The notes beneath the pieces were generated by a model. It saw only the letters and a list, made by a program, of their open reading frames with translations. It was not told the DNA's origin and ran no database searches. DNA of 64,000 bases from Rachycentron canadum (lineage: Eukaryota; Chordata; Actinopteri; Carangiformes; Rachycentridae), in contig CM076663.1 of the NCBI GenBank assembly GCA_038496675.1, positions 13,724,954-13,788,953 on the forward strand. Reading direction: 5' to 3'. Position numbers and translations under genes: made by a program. Below, piece by piece: positions 1-11,900 of the stretch (positions within the stretch are counted from its first letter, which is position 1; every line of letters starts with the position of its first letter).

Positions 1-781
1 TCAGCAGTCTACTTTACATGTAATTTGGTAAAAACTATCTGTCCAGTCCTGCCTGACTGATGAGGATTTGATCAAAAACCAAAGTATTTTAATCATCCAT
101 GTTGCCATGACACTGCATAATGTAGTACCTGTGTTTTGATTTTGTTTATTCGTTTATTTGTTTACAAAAATAGTAACACATGATATTTTATCAGGTTTCA
201 TCACATTACACTGTCTTTCTTATCCTAAGTTGATTTCACAATTTGTTGGACACACTGTGGTTGGATTGTGCTGAACAGCTTACATTTTTACTTTGATGTA
301 TACTTTTTTATAACAACTTCCTTTTTGTCATGGTTTTGTGTTCCACTGTGTGCCTTGTGTGTATTATTAGTCTGGTATTTGGACAGAAATTGTATTTTAC
401 TCTGAACTGAGTTTGGAAAAGTACGCTGCTCAAAAATGTCTTCCTTTGTGCACAAATCACTGGCAAACGTTTGGAAGCACTGTTCTCTAGTGGTCTGGAA
501 TTGTAAACACACCCTTAACACCTTAGAACTGGGTCACTGCTATGCCTGTCATTAGTTGAAGTTTTTCTTAATGCATCTTCAAAAGCAACTTAGCACAGAA
601 AAATAGTAAATATAAAGTCAACAATGCATTTGATACCCTGCCCTCCCTCTCTTTTCTTTTAAACATTTATTATATTTGTTCTTCACTCATTTTACTTTGT
701 TGCTTCTCATCCCAATTTTTTTTTGAGCAGTCCATTCTTTGCAGCCTTTAATGTTAGATTCATGTTACTTTCATTATTTAG
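1..781 (+). other. dync1i1 intron (3' part)
   Basis: AT-rich intronic sequence ending in the acceptor ...ttatttag just before the first exon of the window. I looked for an exon carrying the N-terminal coiled coil (runs of Lys/Glu/Arg) or the segment preceding VPTP and saw none. Confidence 0.8.
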
Positions 782-869
782 TCCCGACCCCTGTGTCCCC
801 CTCCAAATCAGTGAGCACACCCAGTGAGACAGGGAGCCAGGACTCAGCTGATGGAGGAGCAGCAGGCAG
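782..869 (+). CDS. dync1i1: dync1i1 exon w1: Ser/Thr-rich linker
   Basis: Encodes (V)PTPVSPSKSVSTPSETGSQ followed by DSADGGAAG. The first Val codon is split (G supplied by the previous exon, TC here) and the last Arg codon is split (AG here). It matches the Ser-rich region between the N-terminal coiled coil and the light-chain sites, a region known to be phosphorylated and alternatively spliced in mammals. Acceptor tatttag, donor gtaggc. If human DYNC1I1 has 17 exons, this corresponds to exon 4. Confidence 0.95.
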
Positions 870-3800
870 GTAGGCCAAACTCACACCCTTCATACCAGTT
901 CATTTTTAGAAACCTTTCTTGTTGGATTAGTTCTGTTCATCTTTCTGTGGTAACTTTGAGAAAGTTTTTTTTTAAGGGTTTTTGCCCCTTTATGAGGTTT
1001 GGGTTATGAAAAACTATATCAATAATTTCTCACATTCGAATATTTGAAAAAAGAAATGTTAGTTGATTATGCAAATCATAGAAGACACTTGGAAACTGTG
1101 TACTAGAAGGCATTACACTCTCACATACCAGGCATGCTCTTTGGGAGGTTAACAACAAAGTAAGTATGAGGAAGCACAGACTTAAACTTGACTTTAACTT
1201 AACAGACAAAACTTGGCCTAAATAAGATAATTATTTGAAGGGACATTTGACTGTGAATATTTTTTAACAAATTGTCCTTTTTGACACATATTCTGTTTCT
1301 TTTCTTGTCAATTGCACTACAGGTTTAGGTAAGAATGAGTGTCACTGTTGCTGAGGTTGTGGTGCCTTGTCAGGTTATGAATGTGGTATCATTATGTGGT
1401 CATTTGTCACGACATCCGGTGTTTTGATGACCACTGTAGAGCTTGTTGCTTCACATAGATAGTCATTAGAAATTAAGTTTGATCTTGAGGTAAGTCTCAG
1501 CTGTGGACATTCTTGCAAAGTAGGTATTAGCATGGAAATACTGAGAGATTCACATTGGTAAACTTTCAGAAAGCCTTTGTGAGCCAGTTAATGGAACATG
1601 TTGGGAATATGGCACCTCAGAGGCATGAACCATACATTTGCAGATAGGCAGCTGATTTGAGCACTTGAGCAAGTGACAAAATGTAAGGTTTTCCCTTTAT
1701 GTCACACACTGCATACACACTGCCCACAATGTACTTAGAATACACTAGACCTGTGCATAACCAAACTATCATTAAGGTTTGCACATGGCTGCTTTTGGTG
1801 AATTAAACCTGCGTTGAGAAGGGAGTGGTCATCAAGCGCTTTCCATTTGCTTTTTAATGGTAGCGGACTGTATGGTCAATGTTTGAGGGATGCCCCCAGG
1901 GGTCATTAGTGATTTGTTGTTCTGGTATGGCCAGGGATGGAATTGGGGATGAACAAAGTTCCGAGGAGAAATCAATTCTGTTATATAAGGCTTTTTGTTT
2001 CCCTTAGCTTGTACTAATTGGATGTTTACAAATTTGTGGGTCAATTCCAATTCCTAGAATGAAAGATTTTTTTCCCCCAAATCCACCCTGGATGATGGCA
2101 TGCCATTTTGAGCTTCTCCATTTGTGGCTGTGTATGTGTGTGTCCCTTCTTAGGTCAGGTTTCTCTAAAAACAAGTCCCAACCACAGAGCACAAGGTAAG
2201 CATTTTCATGTCAAACCCAGGAACCCCCACCTCTACTTTTCTTTTGATGAGGTTATCCTCATGTGAACACAGAGAGGCACCAAAGCGTTGTCAGTGGTCT
2301 AACCGATTTGCTCTCATCATTATTTATAAGATCAAAACCGTGCAGTGCTTCTCTTTACCTTTGTTCCTCCACTCTCCTCTGGTGACTTCCTGTCTGAAGC
2401 CGTGCTGTCTCACTTAATACTGAAAGATTGTTGCTTGCATGAGTTGAGCAACAGAAGTCATCTCAGCCTTCACAGAGTTGACAATCAGCTGCTGAAAGTG
2501 TGATCGCTGTTACTGTAAAACAGACAGTCTGTCAGGCTAAAGAGATGCTTTCCCACTCACCTGGTTCTGCGTGGCACCAGTTGAAGGCCTAATGGTCGTG
2601 TTCGGTGGCCCTAAAAGGTATCATCAAAAAGTGTAGCAGGGTTGAAAGTGTTATCCTTTCACAGCTGGTGGATTCCAACCAACTCACTATAAAATCCTTT
2701 TGGTTTCAGTTGCTTTTTAAATTTCCTGCAAATAAATTATTTATCCCTCCCCAATATAAAACAAGCTAGAGTTGCTGAACCACCACACAAATGCAATGAA
2801 TGAGCTCATGGTTTGTCAAACTCACTAATCACGCATGGCAACTATATTGTCATGTGTGCTAAGCAAGCTAAATCTTTATATACAGATTTATTTTGATTTT
2901 TCTATATGCTGAATGTTACATTGTAAATGTCCAGTGTGTATTAGTGTATGTTGTTCTATGGGTGTGAGATGTACATTGTGTTGCTAAATAGGTTGTTCAT
3001 GATTTTCATGTATTATTTGGCACAGTTTTGCATATGAAGCATCAAGACACAGATCACACAAATCTAATCCAGCAAAATCAAAGATAATAAATAATGTCAT
3101 ATATATGTTGCTAAAATCCGATGATGTAAAATACTTAAAAAAATTTATATTTCAACATACATTAAAAATCATCAAGCAGTAGCGTTTCCACTGACCAGAT
3201 TCAAACCATTTTTACATTATTCCAGACAACACTGGAGCATTTCTCTTTTGTCCATAAATGTATTTGTATTTTCAACTTGTTACAGATTTCTGGCCCAAGA
3301 CCAAGAAAACTATTACAAGAGATGGGCAAAGATCTTTAAATGAATAGAGAACATTGATGGAAAATGAAATATAATGTCTCCCTAATGTATAGCCCTCCTA
3401 CGCTTTATCCACTTATCTAAATATTTTTCCATTAACCGTGCCATCTCTGCATGAAATTTGATGGGAATTTCCGTGTTAAGCTGTTCTCTAGATAAGTGGT
3501 TTGTGTGGGAGTGTATGTGTGTGTGTTTGTGCGTGTGTGCATGCAACTGGTACTTTGTGTTGTTGTAATATGCACCACTGATACATTTGTGCCAGCGTTT
3601 GTGTAGTTGTGATGACGTGTCTGTTTGTAAACATGCATGTCCTCTCTTGCCCCGCCCCCTGTTGGTGACATCAGGACGCTGCAGTGGGACACAGACCCCT
3701 CTGTGCTGCAGCTGCAGGCTGATTCTGAGCTCGGGTACATCTTCCTCCTGTCCTCTTGTTCACTGTCTGACAAAAAGAAAAGACACAGCAAAACATCTAA

Positions 3801-5214
3801 TGTGGCACTGCATGACATATTCAAAAGATACTTAATTTTAAATGAATAGTCTATTTTAAGGGTAAATGTAAGTGTGAAACATTTTAATGATGAAATCCTC
3901 TGATAACTGAGCTAGTTGTGACAACAGACACTAATCTCTACACATCATTTATCACTGTAAACTTTGGACAAATGTAAATATATTTCATTGTAAAAAGCAG
4001 AACAATATAAGCATACTAATGATAACATCTTGTTTCTGTTACCCAGGCGGAGGATGCAGAGGCTGGGGGCCTCTAAGATCACACAGGTAGACTTCCTTCC
4101 CAAAGAGGTGGTCTCTTACAGCAAAGAGACACAGACGCTCACTGCCCTTCTGTCTGAAGGTGAATATTTTTGTGTGTGTGTGTCTGTGCGCGCGCACGTA
4201 TGAGTGACATCCAAGAGTATTTTCTTTATGGTCCATATTGTCCATAATTCTTGCCTAAAACAATCTAAGATTCAAATTGTTTTTATGATCTATGGGAGCA
4301 CCAAAGGTTACACGAGGCAAAAGGCAGTTTCACATTGCAACGATTGTTGTCATTGTGTGGTTGAATTTGATACTCCTTCAGTTAGCTAGTTCACGGCCTG
4401 TAAACCTGGAATGATTTAAAGATCTTACAAAGAGAGAGAGAGCGATAGAGCAAGGCCTAGAGAAGCTGACAAGTGTCTGCCTGTCAATTTTTGTGTCCTC
4501 AATCATTGAACATCATGCTTTTGACTCCTAGTTGTAAGTGGAAACAGGCTGACAGATGAAAGTCACCCAGATGACTTTTGATCGATGTTGGAGAACTGCT
4601 GTATGTTTGTATGTGATGTATTTTCAAGTTTCAATTTTGCATGTATTAGTTAGCATTATGCATATCTTAAGAACCTTCAGATTATAGCATTGACAAAGGA
4701 GATGCAGTTATAAAAAAAAAAAAGAAGAAGCTGACATTTGCTTAATTATGATTTGCACTGGGATGATACACTACTTGTGTATTATATATACACAAAAATG
4801 TGTTTTTTTGTGCATGTGGGGATGGCTGCTTGTGTGTTTTAAGCATGTTAAGTTATGTGTGCATACATGGAAAATGTATGTGTGTATTTGTGTCTCTGCA
4901 AGTGTACATATGTGCTGAGCAGCAGTTACTAAGCACATCCATATGGTCAATGTGCTGGATTTTGGCATAATTTTGGTGGTTGCACATCCAAGGGTTACAG
5001 ATAGAGTATTTTTCTGTTGGAGAAGAAAGACAGTGGAGATTTGGATGCGTGACAGTTGGAGTTGTTCCACTAAATTGAACTTCAAGCCTCTGCTCTTATT
5101 GCAAAAACAGATATTCCATTCAGAAATGTCATCTTCACGTGTAGGAATGTACATTCAAATACTGCTCCACCTACACACTCAGTCCAAATTTGTGTGTGTC
5201 CAAAATATGTGTGT

Positions 5215-5254
<40 letters not shown>

Positions 5255-5950
5255 CATATATATATGTATATATACACACACTCACATTTATGCACACACG
5301 CTCATTATTATCTTCTCTGTTTTCGTCTACTTGCCAAGACAGCTGGCAGCCATGTGACTGTGAAGGGGTTGTACTTCCTGCTTCCTGTCATTATAATAGA
5401 TGGTCTGGTGTGGATTCCACCGCCCTCCTCCACCAGCAACCACCACGCACATACACATACGTCTCTCCTGATCAGCATCCAAATGGCCTGCCTCAACTCC
5501 CCCATTTCCTTGACAGACCCAGGAATAGATCCTTTATTCAACAAGTGCACAGGCATTGACTCACATACATGTGCTGCGAGACATACACAACTATATGTGT
5601 CCACATATACATACAAGAAACAGGTTTTAGTCAAGTGCACTTGTACACACAAGGACTCCGGTTGTCGGATACTGTCAGTTCATCTAGACAGACAAAACAA
5701 CAAACACACACAAACAAATATACATATGTTACAAACTGCACAGAGCAATTAGGTAAAGAGACAAAGACCAACAATTAAACAGACAAACAAATAAGAATGC
5801 AGCCTTTGCTGTACACAGATCAAATAGTCTGTGTACACATACAAACAAATACATGCACTGTGACTGGTTAATGTCTGTTCATGCTATATGTCGGTTCGTT
5901 TTTTTGGTTTGTTTGTTTTTGGCTTCCATCATTGTGTTCAGGAGGTCGCT

Positions 5951-5997
<47 letters not shown>

Positions 5998-8900
5998 GGG
6001 GGGGGGGGGGGTATGGAACAGAGAACATCTGGGAGCCAGAGCAGAGCTGTGGTGGTCTACAGGGAGGTGACCCTGGCCTTAGGAGACCCTCCCTTTGCAG
6101 ACTACCACAAAGCTTGTGTGTCTGGATTAAGAAAGGAGGTTGATGGTAGCACCTGCCTGCACTTCTGGCTGTGTGTTTGTTCAGGCCAGTTCCTGTTGTT
6201 GATTACTGAACCCAACATACATGTAAGACATCTCGTTTTCAGATTGCAGCCACAGGTTGTGCTGACATTTAGTTTTTAGGTTTTGACTCAAAATTTCAGT
6301 CGATTGTTGGAGGTTAAATTGCAAGTAAGTGTTGTATAACTGTAAATATTTTAAAATGTTGCCAATCCTAAGAAGGCTCATTAAGGGCTTTGAAATGATT
6401 CATGCTCAATAAAATGCTTTTGAGCCCAACCTTCCTTAAAGTTGGACACCTGGGTAGCCTCAGAGGTGAATCTGTTTGAGCTTAAAAGCAGGGATGGGTT
6501 CAGTTCATATGTGTGTGTGTGTGTTACTTATGTACATCTCTGTAGGCTGTCAGATCTGTGTTGTTTTGGATAAAGAGAGCCAGTGAGCTCACCTCAAACT
6601 TCCTGGTGGTTTTCATGTGACTTCACAGCCAGATGCGAAGTATTTCCAGTGTCCAAAAGTAATGTCCTTGAACTAAGAGCAGTATAAGCACTGACCACAA
6701 GTGGAACTGTTTCAGTTTGGGATTTGTTTGCATTAATATCTACATTTGTTTCTTTTTCTCCTATTTTGTTAACTTTTAGGATTATTTTGCTTTTTCTTCT
6801 TTCTCTTTCTCTTCTTTGTCATTATTTCTTATCCTGCTTTCATTCTCTGTCCGCAGGGTCTGATCTGGACCCAGTGTAACTTGCAACTTTCTCTGTCTCA
6901 TGTTAAAACTAATAATACACTGTGCAGAGAGAGAAGAAAGTGTGGGATAAAAATGCAGCTGCTGGCTGCAGTGGAAGAATGAATGAAGGAGTAAATCTGC
7001 TGTCTTAATGGCAAGGCAAGGCAAGGCAAGGCAATTTTATTTGTATAGCCCATTTTTACAAACAGTTTGTCTCAAAGGGCTTTACATAGCATCATAACAA
7101 CATCCTCTGCCCTTAGACCCTCACATCGACTGAGGAAAAACTCAAAACAAAACCCTTTTAACAGGGAAAAAAAGAGAAACCTCATGGTGAGCAACAGAGG
7201 ACGGATCCCTCACCCAGGACGGGCAGACGTGCAATAGATGTTGTATACAGACAAGAAAACAGGTAACAATACAGAATATACACAGATGGAAATGGTGTGC
7301 AGGAGTTAATGAAGGCAGTTTTTGGTGGGAGGGAAGGCAGGGAGAGTCAGGCAGCTTAATGGGGGTAATGGGTGGTAGACCGGTTCCTGGGAGCGAAGAG
7401 CAGGTCGGTTTAACAGCAGGGGTAAAAGGGGAAGGGGTTGATGCAGGGGGTGGTTGGTGGAGAGAGATGGAGCTTCAGTGGATCTGTGGAAACACAAGAG
7501 AGAGAGAGCCAGACACCAAGGCCAAACAACAAGGTGCAGTAGATAGTGAAAATGATAATTTAAAGTATGGGAGAGGAGAGGAGAGGAGAGGAGAGGAGAG
7601 GAGAGGAGAGGAAAGAGCTCCATGTAACCTGATGTGTCCCCCGGCAGTCTAAGCCTATAGCAGCATAAAAATGGTTCAGAGCTACCTGAACCGGCCCTAA
7701 CTAAACGCTCTGTCATAGAGGAAGGTTTTAAGCCTAGTCTTAAATGTAGTAAGAGTGTCTGCCTCTCTGACCCATGGAGAGAGTTGGTTCCATAGTAAAG
7801 GAGCCCGATAACTGAAGGCTCTACCTCCCAGTCTGTTTTTAAAGATACTGGGAGTCACTAACAGACCTGCATGCTGGGAGCGAAGTGCTCTGGAAGGATA
7901 ATAAGGGACTATGAGGTCTTTCAAATAAGATGGAGCTTTTTCATTAAGGGCTTTATAAGTCAGCAGAAGGATTTTGAAGTCGACTCGATATCCTACAGGA
8001 AGCCAATGGAGAGAAGCTAAAGTGGGAGAGATGTGTTCTCTTTTACTAACTCCTGTCAATATCCTTGCTGCAGCGTTCTGGACTAACTGCAGACTCTTTA
8101 GAGAGTTTTTCGGACATCCTGACAACAGAGAGTTACAGTAGTCCAGCCTAGAGGTGATAAATGCATGTACTAGTTTCTCAGCATCACTCTGAGAGAGGAT
8201 ATTCCTAATTTTGGCTATGCTGCGCAGGTGAAAAAAGGCAGTCCTAGTCACATGTTTAATGTGTGAGCTGAATGAAAGGTCTTGGTCAAATATTACTCCA
8301 AGGTTCCTTGCGGTCATACTAGAGTTCAGGGTGATGCCATCTAGATAAGCAATCTGCAAAGAGAAGGTGTCCCTGAGATTTTTAGGTCCAAACACAATGA
8401 CCTCTGTTTTATCTGAGTTTAGTTGAAGGAAGTTAGTGGACATCCAGGATTTGATGTCTTTTAGGCAGTCTTGCAGATTGGTGAGGCGGCTTTTATCATC
8501 TGGTTCCATCGATACGTAGAGCTGGGTATCATCTGCGTAACAGTGGAAGTCGATTGAGTGTTTCCGGATTATATCGCCTAATGGAAGTATGTAAAGAATG
8601 AAAAGAATTGGCCCTAAAACTGAGCCCTGTGGTACGCCATACGTAACTCTGCTGTACTCTGAATTGTCATTGTTAACACTAACAAACTGAAACCTATCGG
8701 ATAAGTATGATTTTAACCATTTTAGGGCAGAGCCTTTAATCCCGATTTCATGTTCTAGTCTCTGCAGCAGAATGCTGTGGTCAATGGTGTCAAATGCAGC
8801 ACTGAGGTCCAGAAGTACCAGTATAGAGACCAGATCTCTATCAGAAGCTATAAGAAGATCGTTGGAGACTTTTACCAGTGCTGTTTCAGTGCTATGGTGT

Positions 8901-11900
8901 TCTCTGAATCCAGATTGGAAAGCTTCAAACAGTTCATTACTGTGCAGGTGCTCATGTAGTTGCTTTAGAACCACCTTCTCAAGGATCTTGGAGATATAGG
9001 GAAGGTTGGATATGGGCCTATAATTTGCTAACACGCCTGGATCTAGAGAAGGCTTTTTAAGTAAGGGATTAATAACTGCCACCTTAAAGGCCTGTGGCAC
9101 ATACCCTGTGACTAAGGAAAGATTGATCTGGTTCAGTATGGAAGTGTTAACTAAGGGGAAGACATCCTTGAGCAGTCTTGTCGGGACTGGATCAAGTAGA
9201 CATGTGGCTGATTTAGAGGAGGTAATAGCAGAAGTTAAGTCTGACAGGTCAATGGGGGTGAAGCTTTCAAGGTATGCATTAAGTCTGGGAGATGCTTCTA
9301 TAGGCACTACAGTCTGTGGGTCATCATTGGCAATCCTTGCTCTAATATTCACAATCTTTTCAGTAAAGAAATTTAGGAATTCATTGCTGTTGAGAGTCGG
9401 AGGGATGCATGGCTCAACAGCACTATGGTTCTTGGTCAGCCTGGCTACAGTGCTGAAAAGGAACCTGGGGTTGTTTTTATTCTTTTCAATTAAAGATGAA
9501 TAATACGTGCTTCTGGTTTTACGAAGTTCTTTTTTATATAATAATAAACTATCCTTCCAAGCTTGACGGTCTTCCTCACGCTGGCTGGAATGTGTTTTCC
9601 TTTCCAGCCGTCTGGTCTTCTGCTTCAAGGTGCGCAGGTTCAGGCTGTACCAGGGAGCTATTCTCTTGTGGTTGATAACCTTCTTTTTCAGAGGGGCTAC
9701 GGCATCGAGCGTCCCAAGGAGTGCTGCTGCAGTGCTATCTACAAGATAATCTACCTGCAAGGGAGTAAGATCAGCATAGCTGCCCATTGTAATGCTACTA
9801 GGTGTTGCAGCAAGCTCTGCTGGAATGAGCTCTTTAAATCTAGAGACAGCAATATCAGATAAACATCTACTGTAGTAGGACTTTTTCCCAAGTAAAGTAT
9901 AATTTGTCAAGGTAAATTCAAATGTTATTAAAGAATGGTCAGAGATGACAGGGTTTTGAGGGAAAACTGTAATGTGCTCAGCTTCTATCCCATAGGTTAG
10001 TACTAAGTCGAGAACATGATTAAAGGAGTGAGTTGGTTTATCTATCCTCTGAGAGAAGCCAATTGAATCTAAGAGAGACTTAAATGCAACAGCCAGACAA
10101 TCATCATCAACATCCACATGAATGTTGAAGTCACCCACTATAATGACTTTGTCTGATTCCATTGCTAAGTTTGACAGAAAGTCTGGGAATTCCTCTAAGA
10201 GACAGTGGTGTACCCCAGCAGTGTGTAAAGCTCTACAAAGAGACCACTAGTTGTTTTGGATATTTATATATTTGTAAACCTGGAGAAATCTCCAAAAGAA
10301 TTTGTTAAAGTATGATGGAGTAATCGTCATAAAAACATAAAATTGCATATTCTCATGACCAAAAATATCATATCTTATTACTGACACACTTTTTTAAAGG
10401 CCACATCTGACCAACTGATGCTTTTCATTTTGCAGATATGTTTCCAATGACTAGAATTATTGTTATCTCTATCAAATGTTATTAGGGCCTGGATTTATTC
10501 AACGGTCTATAATGTGGGAGATGGTTTCACATTGCAGCTGTAATATTGACATTGTGGCATGAGTGTTTGTGAAAGGAAGGATAAGTGAAGTCTCATTGTA
10601 ATCACTTGAAGCAATCATTGTTGGATGACTCTGGGATTCTCTCATGGTGTCTTCTCCTTGTGAACTTTTGACTTCCCCAATTCGCATATCTGTGCTTATG
10701 CCTAGGGTGGCTAGCTACTAGTGTGTGATCTGTAGTGTGTGTGTATGTGTTCAAACCTGAATGCAACTTTATCAAATCAGATGATTGATTTGATAAAACT
10801 TTGTCTCTTCTTGAACTCATGTTCTTCTACATTCACGTTTGTGTTTTAAAGCTCCCATGGTATTAGTGTGTGTGTGTGTGTGTGACTCATTTAAACCAGT
10901 TAATGATATGGTTTTTCATTTCCGTGAACAATTTTCCCATGTATAATTATAATGTGTAGCTGTCTATGTATGTTCTTTTTCCCATTGCTTCTTCAGTGAT
11001 CTGTCTGTCCAGAGTGTCCATTGTGTCAGGCAATCGGATTAGTCCTAGTCACGGTTGGCTTCATCTATTTACTGCTATCCTAATGGGTATGAATGGACGT
11101 GCTTGTCATGAGGGATGCATGCTTTCTCTAAGGACATAGCAAGGAAATAAAGTAAGGCCTAATGTGGTGTGTGATAGTAGCCTCAACCACTGAGGTCAAA
11201 CAAAGCATATGTGGTTGGCATTGAAACCCTGTATCTTGAGTTTAACTGTGATGATGTGTTTTTGAGAGAGAGAAGTGACTATTATTTCAAATTGACCATA
11301 TACTTTTCACCCAACACAAAAAGGCTGTAAAGTTTTTTTTCTAAATATAAGTATTTGCAAACACATAAAATGCAAGCTTCTGGTCAGCAATGGTTGCAAT
11401 GTGACAGGTGGATGCTTTTCAGCACACCTGTGGAAGCACACAGGATTCCAAATGAGTGCTGGTGTTTCATCTGCATCAGTATTGTGTCCTTATCTTGTTC
11501 TGCTGCTGGAAAGGGGCCAAAAAATCTACGCGTGTTGATTTGAAAAGATGCAAAGATGAGATGTACTACTAAAATTTGACAGAAATTAAGAAGTTATTAT
11601 AGAAATATGATAAAAAGGATTTGGCAAAAACTAGAATCTAACTTGAAAGCTGTCTTTGAATGTTATAGTACTATCTGTGTAGTAATTTAAGTTTGTTTCT
11701 GGAGTTAGATTAAGACTGAACCCTCTCTTATGTCTAATATTTAACCACAGCAGTTGAAATGTTCCAACTCTATTTTCCTCAAGTCTAACAAAAATTGTAG
11801 AGCCAAGTTTCAAAGACTCTTTGCAGTAGAGGAGGAGGTAAGGTTTCACTCAGTTCCAGTATAATGTGGGCAATGTTTTTGTCTCTCCTTTTTCTCTGCG

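Larger units (their letters stand above)
4160..7009 (+). other. dync1i1 intron, 5' part of a 19-kb intron
   Basis: Low-complexity, TG/CA-rich intronic DNA. It holds an alternating purine-pyrimidine tract (5205-5281), a (TG)n-G15 compound repeat (5953-6011) and short (TG)n patches near 4170, 4850 and 6510. Apparent reading frames here are microsatellite translations (HTHT, VCVC). No gene recognised. Confidence 0.8.
7010..10245 (-). mobile_element. 5'-truncated LINE, jockey superfamily (L2/CR1/Rex1 type)
   Basis: Non-LTR retrotransposon copy inserted antisense in the large dync1i1 intron. Read on the minus strand it begins inside the endonuclease domain near 10245: the homologous frame continues upstream of the first Met, through a stretch reading LLEEFPDFLSNLA, until a TAG. 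It then carries one long ORF (7697-10162), a 3' UTR of about 0.7 kb, and a short direct-repeat tail of TTGCC units (plus strand GGCAA at 7010-7033). The tail, the truncated 5' end and the CYADDTQLY reverse transcriptase fit the jockey superfamily. I could not find a clear target-site duplication. Confidence 0.9.

Noticed and set aside
782..4159. Assignment to dync1i2 / slc25a12 instead
   Set aside because: The same convergent arrangement exists for that pair, but the TLQWDTDPSVLQLQ exon, AEDSDIFF, SHRRTP and LPAPNPDH residues are those of DYNC1I1 and SLC25A13.
4943..5752. 269-codon open frame rich in HTHTHT
   Set aside because: It runs through a CA microsatellite, has no recognisable domain and lies wholly in an intron. 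Low-complexity translation.
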